This document shows, piece by piece, positions 44,177 to 55,489 of a stretch of DNA of 64,000 nucleotides. A model generated the notes under the pieces. The model was given only the letters and a program-made list of their open reading frames with translations, was not told the DNA's origin and ran no database searches. This DNA is from Ulota crispa (Eukaryota > Streptophyta > Bryopsida > Orthotrichales > Orthotrichaceae), in the NCBI GenBank assembly GCA_963920765.1, contig OY987246.1, positions 7,256,501 to 7,320,500 of the forward strand, given 5' to 3'. Both the position numbers and the translations under genes were made by a program. Within the stretch, counting starts at the first letter, position 1, and each line of letters begins with the position of its first letter.

Positions 44177-45855
44177 ATGTCTTCCACTCACGACACCACG
44201 CCTGCTGCAGCTCGGACTCACCAGGACGCCCGCGACGCCGCACTCGTACGTCCCCCCCCCCTTGCTCATGCTCGTATTTCCTCCATAACAATGTTCAGCA
44301 TGTTGGAAGAGCGCCCTTAACCATGCATAAGCGTAGGGGATCAAATGCCTCGGAGAAAACAAGGAGAGAGATCATGTACCTTTCTTTGTACAATACTTTG
44401 TTTGTGGGTGATTACCAATACTTGCAATTTTTCCTTCGAGGTTTTGTGGAGTGAGTGAGTTAAATATTGATGTCAACAACCTTGTTTCATTCTTTTCCTA
44501 TTTTCTTTGTACAAGAATTGGAGGATTAGATGGTGAGTTCTAGGGTATTCTGCCCATAGAGTGTATTTGGACAGTGCATTGGTCCAAATACACTCCATAT
44601 ATAACATGCAACTCCATATTCATCGAATAATATTCATCGAATATGGGGATAGTTCTCTTTACAAGTTTCATTGACATCTTTATTTTGTCATTGCTTGGCG
44701 GATATTCCCGAGCTGTAAAAAGATTTGCAATTCGTGAGCCTTGAGTGAAGAATTTTGTGAGTGTTTTTTTTTGTTGATTGGATTCCGTGGTCGTGGATAG
44801 GATGCCGCTGGGGTGACACAGCAGAAAGCCGGGGAGGCTGGCGCCGTCGCGCAAGACAAAGGAGTCCAAGCGCAGGAGGGAGCTGGCAGTGTGCTTCAAC
44901 AGGTACTCACTCTCCAATTGCACCAACGTTCCCTGCATGTGTTCGCACTTGTACTATAACATAATCCTCTGCCAACGTGGCGCAACCTGATTGGTTCCAA
45001 GCAGACTAGTTCAATATTGATAACCAGATAGACAGCTTTGCCATGGCGCTAAAATTTGAATCACGGAATGACCAGATCAATTGGTAAATTGTCAAGGCTC
45101 AACTACTTTTGGGACATGTTGCTGGTTACTCATGTGACTTGTCACCGATTATGTCTGGTAATTGTTTTGAGGATGCCGGTCATCTACTGAATCCAGTTGC
45201 CATCAAGAGAATATTGGCCAAACTTCCTTGATCTTCTTGACAACTTCATTTCTCCGTTGATAACTAGCATCCTTGAAACAGTTACCTTATACATAAATTG
45301 TCTATACATCACAACATCCAAATGTCAAGTTCTAGATTCCATGTTCCAAGTGTCGTGTTCTAAATGTTCTGTTCTAAATGCATTTAGAAAGTAACCCATT
45401 TGTCCCAATGACCTAAGCTAAGTGGTTCAAACCATATCTCAAGTCTCACTAAATTCTCACATTTTAATCGGTTGAGAGGTTACTTAAAAATACCCGTACT
45501 GTAACAATAATAACTCAAATTGAGAGCTAATTCTCAACAATATCTTTGCATAGCGTATTCAAACCTTTCTTATACTTCTTTTTTGCCCCCTTTACAAGTC
45601 AACAAAATTGGGAAGTAGTGTTGAATTAGGACTTTGAGACTTGTGGAGTTGGGGGACATAACGTGAACTGCCCGCAGTGTTCCTGGAGAGAGTTGAATGT
45701 ATTGAACATTGAGCTATTGATAGATCTGTGCTGGAGGATGTTAATATGGGATGGAATTTTGTGCTGTTGGGAATGGGTGTGCACAGGCTGAAGATGCAAT
45801 CCGCGTTGCCACCAGCAAAGTGACGGACAGCGTGAACCCCAACAAGTCCGGGTGA
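44177..45855 (+). CDS. Small LEA-like hydrophilic protein
   Basis: Three exons, 44177-44245, 44801-44902 and 45787-45855, join in phase 0 to 79 residues. The donors are CTC/GTACGT and CAG/GTACTC, the acceptors ATAG and ACAG. The protein is hydrophilic, rich in Ala, Gln, Asp, Lys and Gly, without Trp, Cys or hydrophobic stretches: MSSTHDTTPAAARTHQDARD, then DAAGVTQQKAGEAGAVAQDK, then AEDAIRVATSKVTDSV. The A(A/G)xxxQQKAGEAxxxAQDKG pattern resembles group 3/4 LEA (late embryogenesis abundant) proteins, which protect cells on drying. I cannot place it in a named family. Splicing is inferred from phase and composition; intron 1 is 555 and intron 2 884 bases. The upstream G-box supports stress control. 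Confidence 0.6.
44559..44595. repeat. Short perfect hairpin in intron 1 of the LEA-like gene
   Basis: GAGTGTATTTGGAC and GTCCAAATACACTC are perfect 14-bp inverted arms separated by nine bases. Confidence 0.8.
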
Positions 45856-47099
45856 AGTGTGTTGTCACTTGTCATGGTGGGTGTGGGTGTGGGGGCATGC
45901 TGCTGTTGGAGGCAGTGTTCAAAACTGTGGCCAAATCTAGCAAATTATTGGCTATGGACCGCAGGCGGGGACGCTTTGCTCTGAGAGAAGCTACGTGAGG
46001 AAGTTTGAGTATTACAAATTTTACTTGAAAATCGTGAAGAAGTTTGAGTGTTACATATATTACTTAAAAAGCAAACCAGAGATAGAGCCTCTTGTTAAGT
46101 AGGTGCTTCTTATTCTTACTAGTACAGTGTTGTAGTGCAAAAAAATGAGCTTTCAGCACACTTACCAGAATTTTTGGCCACTTGAGCTCATTGTGAAACT
46201 TGCCTTGTGATTTCAGGTTGGGTGCGTAGCTTTGTGTTTTAAACGTTGTTTATGTGATTGCCTGCTGTCCTTGCTTGGATAGCCGTCCTGCTCTTGTCGT
46301 GACTTTGAGCAAGGTCTGCAATTTTTATATAACGAACGTGCTTGGAAGAAGAGCCCGTGTTTTTTTTAGTTATGTGAATGGTTTTTTCTTCACATGTATA
46401 TCAAGTCTATAATTTGTAATATTGTAGTTTAAATGTGTTCAGTGTTTGGTCAAAAACATGGGAAAATCAGGTGGTGCATGTTTCAAATAACATGCATCTA
46501 TGGTACAAGAGGTTTTGTTGAGGCTTTGTTGTTGTAGTATGCTTGTTTGTGTAGCACTAGTTTGAGTAAGGTACTTACTCAAATTTGCCTACTATCGTTT
46601 ATAACGCTATGAAACCTCCTACTTTGAAACTAAACAAGAAATTCATACGTACTGATAAAGGTTTGCGCTCATCAGATTTGGTTCTTGTTCTAAAAATGAT
46701 CTCATTCCACAACCCCATGTTGATCTTTCTCATATTTCCATATCCACTTCCCAAAAACCAAAACTCCAGAATATGTTAAGAATATTTAGCTCCACCCAAG
46801 TTCTTCAAGAACATCGAACTTCAATCACTTAATTTACTCACTACTCATGATTTAGCACTCGTTGGGTCAAGGATAGAATAAACCTAAACGTCCAAGTTGG
46901 AGTGTACATATATTCCATACAATAAACAACAGGCCATCTGTTTGAGAAAAATAGCAAAAATAGCAAAAACTTTGAAACATCTACACCGGTATCCCGCTAA
47001 TTAATATGATACACTAATCCCCCGTTTTGTTTATAAGTACCATACTGTGTGTTCTGCATATTAGCATCCGAAAAGCCGTCTCAAAAATAATTTACAAAA
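45856..47099. other. LEA-like gene 3' region and gene-free spacer
   Basis: GTGGGTGTGGGTGTGGGGGC follows the stop. Sequence to about 46550 is T-rich as in plant 3' regions; AAGTTTGAGT(A/G)TTACA(A/T)AT(T/A)TTACTT is repeated at about 46000 and 46040. No gene beyond. Confidence 0.4.
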
Positions 47100-47104
47100 A
47101 TTAT

Positions 47105-47487
47105 CTACAAACAAGGGCATGATAGCACAAAATAATTATAAATATGGCCTAAACAATAATATTGAAATTGCCCACATGCCATTTATTACCCGTTATCTAA
47201 CCCACAGTATTCCCAAAGACCTTTTTCATCAATAGCGTTGCTCACCTGTGCGGGCAGCATGTCTCTTCTTGCCACATATTTTCCTCAAGGCAGTAGATCT
47301 TAGGGTGACACTCTCCTCAACACACTTAATCCTATGCTGCAGCTTTGGAGGCAAACCTTTTTTTTGGTTGCACAATTAGCAAAACAACGGCAGTACTACG
47401 ATTGCGCCCCAATTTGTAATCACTTTCAAAATGTGCCCCTAATTATAATTATTTTATGATTTCATGCCCTTGTTTGTAAGTTCCCCC
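47105..47487. mobile_element. Degraded relative of the 58387-58818 Mutator-like element
   Basis: ACAAACAAGGGCATGATAGC near the left and GCCCTTGTTTGTAAGTTCCCCC at the right are inverted, with AATAATTATAAATATGGCC and GCCCCTAATTATAATTATT as second inverted motifs. The layout matches the better-preserved element at 58387-58818. The left terminal bases are lost. Confidence 0.6.
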
Positions 47488-47794
47488 AAAAGATAATCAC
47501 GATAAAAAAAAAGCAATCACTTGCACTCAGATCAAACCGGATTCTACAACCCTCAAACATATAGGAAGAATATGAGTTTGATTGGTCACATGAGTCAATT
47601 GACCACGCCAAAACTGAGAAAACTGAGAGTTAAACAGCTCATCAGAATGTACAGCTAAATCTACATAAACCAACAACCCCAAAACGCCACCAACTGTCCG
47701 CTTATAAAACAATGTAGTTAATCACAATGGCCATCCTTAAACCCTAATTCCAAAGCATCCATGGTAGGGATAGAGTTAAGTAGAGGAACCGGTC

Positions 47795-48619
47795 TCATGT
47801 ATGCAGATAATTAGCCGCCATCATAAGCTCCAAAGTAATCTCCGGCTCAATGTGGAACTCCATCTCCTTGCCACTGCCAAAGCAAAACACACAAAATAAA
47901 AAAACAATCACATACACAAAAAAACCTACTCTACAGCGAGAAAGAGAAAAAATAAAAGGCAGCAAACTAGAATCCTAACGAAGAATAATCTCACCCGGCA
48001 AATTGCAAAGACCAGTAAAAGTACTGGCACACTTTCTCCAGAATGGGAGTGCTGATTTCTGGAAAATTCACTTCTCCCAATTCCGTTTCGGTAAAGTTTC
48101 CTGATTGAGAACAAGCCACGTTTCAATGATGCAGGAACAAAAAATATATAAGAGACTTCACTACACGCAAAGGACCTGCTCAAGCTATGAAACCCTAACT
48201 TGATCGATCATGATGTGATACACACAATGGATTAAAGTTAAAACTGATAGAGCCAGTGAGAACTTTGTATGTGAAAAGAGAAATAAAATCGAACATAAGA
48301 TAGGCTCGGCTTCTTGAGACATAGCAAATGGAAGGCGACGCAAAGAAAAACAAAACGAAGTGTTAAATTTCGAAAGAAGGGGAAAGAAAGTAAAACACCA
48401 TAATAAGAAAGCGAAAAACGGAGATGAGTAGGCTTGAGGAAAGAAGTAGAGACCAGCAGATGAGAGCATGTTTCGCAACGTGTTGGACACGATAGCAGCT
48501 TTTCGATCGATTATGAACTCGAAACCCTCGGCACTTATAAGCTTCACAGTGCCCGATTTGTACAACATCTTTTCTCCTTCTTCCATCTTTCTCCCCTGCT
48601 TCTCTCCTTCTTCTTCCAT
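47795..48619 (-). CDS. ELC: Elongin C
   Basis: Coding exons 48454-48619, 47995-48100 and 47795-47873 on the minus strand give 116 residues. Residues 1-17 are an Glu/Lys-rich N-terminal extension (MEEEGEKQGRKMEEGEK). The Skp1/BTB-type fold follows: VKLISAEGFEFIIDRKAAIV, SNTLRNMLSSAG, NFTETELGEVNFPEISTPIL, EKVCQYFYWSLQFA, and FHIEPEITLELMMAANYLHT at the end. Elongin C is an adaptor that binds BC-box proteins; in animals it serves cullin-RING ligases and the Elongin transcription factor. In plants it exists as a single conserved protein of about 96 residues. Exon junctions are phase 1 and phase 2; the first donor (GTCTCT) is weak. An internal Met at residue 18 gives the length usual for the family, so it may be the true start. 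Confidence 0.93.
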
Positions 48620-49150
48620 TCCCGGTTCGAAACCCTAGGACCTGCTCGAAGCACGGATTCCTGAACACAAACTCGGGAGTGATTCTCCTGTTCAGTTTTT
48701 CACTCACAATGCAAGGCCTCGTATCATCACAAATCAATGCCCTTGGGAAACTCCGCCGCCGTCTCTCAAAAACACCGTCAATTCATCACACGATTGTTTT
48801 TTGATTAATTAGGGATTTGGATTCACCGAACTTGGCCAAAACGAGAAGCACTGGTATCGCAAGGGAGAAAATCTACCAATTTACAACGACTCACGGCATA
48901 GCCCGTAGAATCTCGGAACTAGAACGAATACCGAGAGCTGCACAGGCGCAATCAGTGCAAACAAATGGAGCATGGGCGTGTGGTACCTCGATCGAAAGCT
49001 GTTTAAATGGGCGCGACGGCGGCGGGGACGCGAATCAGTAATATTGCGCGCGCGCGCAACGAGAATCGACGACAATGACGAAGGTTGAGTAAAAAGGCGC
49101 GGTGCTCCGATGGAATAAGGCGTGGCTGCGAAGGTGATCCTTCTGGCTTG
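48620..49150 (-). promoter_or_regulatory. Upstream region of Elongin C
   Basis: This GC-richer stretch probably holds the leader and promoter of Elongin C (minus strand). It contains a GCGCGCGCGC dinucleotide run at about 49047-49056. Frames in it (48817-49041 +, 48363-48737 -) have no recognisable product. Confidence 0.4.
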
Positions 49151-49157
49151 GCCTTAA

Positions 49158-49584
49158 TCCTTAAAGACGGATGGATCACAGTGGCTTTCCCTGGCTGTAG
49201 TATTCTACAGTATTTTGCACATGGGCATCAATAGTATTGTTTTGAAAAGTTGCAAAAGTCAACAGGCATGGTGTCCTCATGAAAATTGCACATGGGCATC
49301 AATAGTATTGTTTCGAGAAGTTGCAAAAGTCAACAGGCATGGTGTCCTCATGAAAATTGCAAGAAGGACAGCTTGGGAGCTAACATCATGTTTCTGAATC
49401 TTATCACAATTTGAATTACAAAAAAAAATGAATGCATCTCAAGAGGTAATATTTTGTCTTCCATGATGGATCATGTGTTTATGGTCACTTCTGAAAAAAA
49501 TCAAATGAAACACTACTTTTTTCTAAATCACATAATCTTTTTCAGAGCCAAAGGACGTTTTTTGTCCTCCTCAACATTTAGGGG
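49158..49584. mobile_element. TTAA-flanked MITE, family IV, with internal duplication (427 bp)
   Basis: TTAA at 49154-49157 and 49585-49588 flanks TCCTTAAAGACGG and CAACATTTAGGGG. The interior matches 22121-22585 (CCTCATGAAAATTGCAAGAAG, CCATGATGGATCATGTGTTTA). A 71-bp unit starting GCACATGGGCATCAATAGTA is tandemly duplicated at 49217-49358 with only three or so differences. Confidence 0.8.
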
Positions 49585-49683
49585 TTAAACGACACAAAAT
49601 TTACACCGCCTAAAACCCATTATCTACTATTGTTATGCATCTCACCCTAATTCCAGTGTCAAAGTGTTCAAAAGCAATAGGTA

Positions 49684-49885
49684 AGGTAGGCATACCCAAT
49701 CCCAATCATGAACTTGATGCCATCCCTATGTAAATAAGGCATTCATTTTCAAACTCAAATCTAGGTGCATCGTAGATATTTTGAGATAGCTATATATGGG
49801 TCACCTAGATTTGAGTTTGAAAATGAATGTCTTATTTACATAGTGACGGCATTAGCTTCATCCTTGGGGTTGGATATACCTACCT
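49684..49885. mobile_element. TA-flanked fold-back MITE (202 bp)
   Basis: AGGTAGGCATACCCAA(T)CCC and TTGGATATACCTACCT are inverted ends between TA dinucleotides. Almost the whole element is a palindrome: CTATGTAAATAAG(G/A)CATTCA, TTTTCAAACTCAAATCTAGGTG and their complements surround a short centre near 49785. A transcript would fold into one long hairpin. Confidence 0.85.
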
Positions 49886-49887
49886 TA

Positions 49888-52800
49888 GTGGTAATTTAAG
49901 GTTGGTTATGATTCAAACCTTAAGAGCATCTCCATTGTACTCTATAAAAAGGTGATGTTAAAGGAAAACTTCTAAGTCATACCAAATTAGAATTCTAGAA
50001 TGTTGTCAATGGAAGTGCATTGAACAATCATATGGAACAAAAATAGAAAATATAGGCGGTACGTTGAACAACCAAAATATATTTCTCTTGTGAGGATGTC
50101 ATTTGAGTTGTTGGTTTTCATCTCAAGTTGTATTTGGGTTAAAATGTTTGAAGAGTTTTTATTAGAGACCATACTAGCTTGAGTTGTCCATGAATTTGTA
50201 TGGCTCCATATGGACTCTTGGTATTGTGCATTTTTTATGTTGGTTTCCAAATAAAGTAAGATTTTTTTGGATTGTGAGTGAGGGTTCCTTGCAAGTCAAA
50301 AATATTGCAGATTTTTGCTATAGGTCCAATATGAGTAGAAATTGTCGGTGATTTCTATTGATGTCACAAAAATAATGTGTATTGAAATCTATGAACAAAT
50401 TGTAACAATCCTTAAAATGTCGCCTAATTATAAACAAAGCTTGAGAAGCATAAGTGATGGGCTAAGCAAATAATTTATTGAGTGTTAAGGCCACACTTGA
50501 AGAGCAATATATAATTATAGAAGAGGAATATAAAGAAAGAAAATAGAAATTCAAGAGGATTGTCATCCCCCAAGTACTTCAAATGATATTTTTATTTAAA
50601 GTGTGTGAGTGAATACTTGCAAGAAACACCTACCAGTTTTGTCTTAAACAACCTTAAAAAGCCTTAGTACTAATAATACTATGAGCTTTTGGAATAATTT
50701 GTTTTAATAAAATAAAATATGGATAATTTGTAAAGCACTTAAAGTAGCACACTTGTGAAAATTCAAGCCTAGCAAAAAAAATCTAAAAGTTATGCGCAAA
50801 AATAGAGAGACCAAAAACTCCAAGAAAAAGGACATTTTCTTTTTTTCTTTTTAGAAAATAGTGAAAAGTTCAAAAAAATAAACTAAAAATTATCCATTTT
50901 TCCTAACTTGAATGTGCTTCTTTTCCATCAAATTAATTTTTGGGGAAAAAAAATTGTGTTTTGTGCAATTGCACAAAAGTAGTGCACTTTGAGCACACAT
51001 AGAAGGTGGATATTTTACTATTTTTGAAAAATCTTTTACAGAATTGTGTAACATTAGTACAAGAACTTGTTTGTGAATTTGGTTGTCAGATTTGCATTTT
51101 AGGGTCAAAAATAGTACTCAAAACCTCCAAAATGACCAAAGTAGACACCTAATCACGGGCTATTTAAAAATAGCAAACTAATTTTATAAATATTCAAAAA
51201 ATCACTAAATGTTTGTGACTATTACATGTACCTTCATTTCAAATTTTAGTACGAAAAAGTTATGACGCAAAAGTTATAGCCCAAAAAGCACCTGCCAAAG
51301 ACCAAGGGGATAGAAAATAGTACAAGTATTTCTTGCAATCACCCAAATGCATATATGTGGTCACATTTCAAAGTACATACAAGTTAAGATTGTGTTTTTG
51401 CATTGTAGTTTTATATTGTATGCTTTGTTTTAATTGTACATACAATCTTGGGTAGATTTCTTTCTCTAATGTGGTTTTAAAATTCATTGGAAAACTTTTG
51501 GTTGAAGAAAAACCATGAAAGATTTAAAATTTCACGAAAACCAAATGCTGAATGGTTTTTGAACTATTAAAAGCTTTCAAAGTTTTAAAACAAAATTGTA
51601 AGTATGAAAAATCCGTAAATTCCAATATTTATTTCGAAAATAGAAATTTCATGAAAAACTTGCAATGCACTCAATGTTTCAACAAATCACAACCTGTCAA
51701 ATTTCAAGCTAAAAATTCATGGTTGAAAAATGAGTGCAATCAAACCTCCAAACTACTACTTGGCCAAGTTGAATATTTGAAAAGTATGTATTGTATACTA
51801 GTGCTATTGCTTGTTGATTCCTAAATTCTTCAAGTCACCTTTTGATTTGAAATAAAAGCATTACAAACTCATAATTTGTAAAGAGCAACCAGTATTGGTT
51901 TTTAAATCATATCACATTACGTTACATTTTTAATTGTTCTCACCAAGAAAAATCACATAAAATTTGAAACCTGATAATAAAGGTTTCTTCTGAAAAAATC
52001 TAAAGTTTCCGAATAAATTATTTGCTCAAAAAAATTGTACTCATGGAACCACACATGAAGTTACTTTTAAAGTTAAAATATAATATCCTTACAATCCAAA
52101 TTTAAATTTTAAAAAAATCATCACTCACTTTATACGTTCAACACGTATAGGCAATATATATCATTGAGAATTGAACATTTATTGTATATTTTAATTTTAA
52201 AAATGAAAAACTGATTTCATTTCTAAACAAATATTGCAAGAATTTTCAAAAATGCAATCCATCATAATGTAAACCTCTATGATCATCCCACATATGTGGA
52301 ATCTTTACTGGTCTATTTTTCTGTGCATTAACAACAAACATGATTTAGTTCAAGTATAAACATCTTCTTCATTATACATTGTATACATAAACTAGATTGC
52401 TATCCATTTTTTTAAATTACTTCTTAAAATGCCAGACTACATATTGTATTTTTATATTTTTGATTATTCACTTTTTTAATCCACAAGAAATACTTCATTA
52501 GTGGACAAAAAACAAAATTTTCAACAAGTCTCAAACACAATAAAGGCTAAACCAGTAACTTGAAAAAGTATGCAATCATGCTTCCAATATATCAAAATGT
52601 ATATTAAACAAAAATAAACAAACGTAAAAACTCAATCGTTACGTTTGTTTTAATTTTTAGTGTGTATCTATCACTAACCCATGAAATCCATTTTTTAGAT
52701 GATGCATTAGAAGAAAAGAACGATTTCCTTTATTCACAATAGAGACTTAAAACTTAATCTAAATTCACCCAAAAAAAACATTAAAATCTTTAATATTGAA

Positions 52801-53957
52801 AATGCGGCCATATTGACACATTAGAATGGTAAACAATGAGGTTTAATTAGTGAGGGCATCTTACGTAATTACAAGTTTGTGCTTGTTTTTGTTGCTTGAA
52901 TACTTGGCAACTCTTTCGTAAACAAAAACCAATCAATTGATACAATACAATAATTGCAAAGAAACCTCCAAATGCAACAAGTGGATTTTGAAAATAAAAA
53001 ATTGTGGTAGCATAACTTATACCCAAAATTATCAACAATGGCCAATTTGATATTGAAGGAAACGTACAACATTTTCTTATGCGGCTATTTAAGTAATATT
53101 TTATATGAGTAGCACTTGGAATTTGTTGAGGGCAATTATGAACATGTTCTTGATACACTAAGGCTCCACAAGCCATGCAAATTACAAGCATACTTGCCCA
53201 TTCTGCACAAATTGCACACAAATCCTTCATTTTGGCAATAAATACCAATAAAATATTTAGTCATCATTTTAGGGTTGCAAATGTGAACATTTGAATATTT
53301 TTGGTAATGTGTATCTTTTGAGAGCAAAATTGAACTTTGATTGACATAAACCATAATGAAATTTTGTCAAGATAATCAATAAATTGATTAACATTATTGA
53401 TACCTCATCTTTTTTACTAATATGAATTATTGTTTTTTGTAATAGTTTTCAACTTAAATGGTAAAAATGTTTATTCCTGTTTGTTTTGATTTTAGCAGTG
53501 AGATCTTTTACAAAAACTATACTATGTAATTTCATCTCACTACCCATCTTTCTTATGTTGATCATATAGTAATATTAGTCTTTCATTACAAAAATCTTCC
53601 ACTAATTTTTTTGTTGATTAGCGGATAATTTTTAGCATTGAACATACGCAATCATAGTCATAAATTCAAACCCATGATATCCTTGATTTAATAAACCTCT
53701 ATTCATATACATCATTGTCTTTAAAAAAAAACTTGAATTTGACATACCACCTAATGACGCTTCATACTATGTCTTTTGACATCATTTTGTCCTTTCAATA
53801 ATGGTCTCATCAATGGTATAAAATTATTTTGGTTATATTTTTGAACACTAGTGGTAAATTGTTTTATCCAATAATAGAAATGTGTGTTGTGGAACACATA
53901 AAAGCTAGAAAACTACCAAGTTGTAAATTCAAAACTTTTAAAGATAACATATGACTA
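49888..53957. other. 4-kb AT-rich gene desert
   Basis: Very AT-rich DNA with no recognised repeat family except CTTAAGAGCATCTCCATTG near 49920, a common plant MITE-like edge. The longest frame is 52847-53248 (see separate entry). I see no rRNA, tRNA or convincing exon. Confidence 0.4.
52847..53248 (-). CDS. Hypothetical 133-residue membrane-like ORF, doubtful
   Basis: An uninterrupted frame in AT-rich DNA, with two or three hydrophobic stretches (around residues 14-31, 67-85 and 88-106: WPLLIILGISYATTIFYF and LVAFGGFFAIIVLYQLIGF) and ten or more cysteines. I know no family with this layout. Codon use follows local AT bias and an overlapping frame is open too, so it may be chance or a transposon remnant. 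Confidence 0.2.
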   Translation of the reverse strand: MVFIAKMKDLCAICAEWASMLVICMACGALVYQEHVHNCPQQIPSATHIKYYLNSRIRKCCTFPSISNWPLLIILGISYATTIFYFQNPLVAFGGFFAIIVLYQLIGFCLRKSCQVFKQQKQAQTCNYVRCPH

Positions 53958-55247
53958 CCCCTAAAGGACCATTGTTCCCTTTGGGAACAAATAGGATTTT
54001 GGGCATGTACTTATAGCTAAACTACTTTGTGTGATTTTTTGAACTTTTATGGAAGATGGGGAATTCAAAGATCTACGTGGGCATCTAATTGTTCTTCATT
54101 TTGACATTTATTGAGGAAGTTATTGCAAGAGTTTATAAAAACTAGGGGAGGAGGGGCACCTCAGGCAATCCATATAACTTCTTTGAAAATTACATTTCTT
54201 TTTAAAATAAAAATTCAAAATTGGTTCTTTAGAATTACATATATGTGGGAAGTCTTGAATAATTCAATTTCAATTGATGAGATGAAAGTTATCAAGAGTT
54301 TTAGCTTGCAAGTAGCCATGGTTTTGAGAGACTCCATATCTACCCGCAAACTAAAACTCTTGATTAGTTTCATCTCATCAGTTGAAATTGAATTATTCAA
54401 GACTTCCCACATAGAGTCCTAGACATTAAGCAGTAGTCATTTTTAAAACACCTCCTACACATTCAATCCTTTATCAAAATTTAACGTGATTACATATTTG
54501 AAAAGCCAGCTCAAGGGGACAAAATGTACTAGAATTTGAAAGTATATTATTCTAGTTTCATGCTTTTAATCCATGTCAAATGCAATTTTGCACAAATGAG
54601 TATGCCGTATTTATCCAACTTTATCCACATCATCGACATCTTTGTGGCTTTTAACCACCTTTTAGAACTTGAAATTGTCTCAACTCAAGCAAGCCTATCG
54701 TACATTGAGAATAGATTGAGAATATACTAGTGGTAAATTGTTGACAAACTTGTCATGATTTTAAAAGCATTTAAATCATAATTGGATTTTTTTTTTCAAA
54801 TGTTTATTTTTCTAACACTTCTCTTTATTAGATTTACATCAAACTTTAACAAAATTAGCTTTTTTTTCTAAGCTTTTCAAATATGTAATTAGTTTTAGAT
54901 TTGAAAAAGTATTGATAGAGTGAAAAAATTATTAAAAAAAAGACTATGGCTTACTGACCAAGACTCTATATGTAATTCTAAAGAGCCAATTTCAAAAAAA
55001 AATTAAAAAACGTAATTTAAAAAAAAAAAAATTGGAATGCTTGAGCTGCCTCTCCTCCCCTAGTTTTTATAAACTCTTGCACAACTTCTTCAATATATGT
55101 CAAAACAAAGGAACAATTAGATGCCTACATAGATCTTTGAATTCCTCATCTTCCATAAAAATTCAAAAAATCACACAAAGTAGTTTAGCTATAAGTACAT
55201 GCCCAAAATCTCATTTGTCCCCCAAGGGGACAATGGTCCTTTCGGGG
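53958..55247. mobile_element. Rearranged fold-back TTAA-type element, family II (1290 bp)
   Basis: The left end CCCCTAAAGGACCATTG follows GACTA (TTAA decayed); the right end CAATGGTCCTTTCGGGG precedes TTAA at 55248-55251. Outer arms of about 300 bp (53958-54260 and 54950-55247) are inverted copies of the family II end (GGGCATGTACTTATAGCTAA and its complement). A second inverted pair at 54230-54420 surrounds CATGGTTTTGAGAG. The element is a dimer-like palindrome, not the usual 930-bp form. Confidence 0.75.
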
Positions 55248-55489
55248 TTAATAGACAATGTAAGAATGGGCTTATTCAAGATCATGAGAAATAATATACT
55301 CAACACTGTTGTGATAGATTTCATTCATTCATAGAAGGATGATTAGTAAAAGTAATAGGAGATTTCAAAAGTTAAAATTCAACCAATTACAAGTCTTCAT
55401 TACCCTTATTGTTTGTAGACTCATTCTTCCTTGTTATATAGATAACTAGTCTTTAATCATATTGTAAAATACCTTGTTGATAGGTATGG

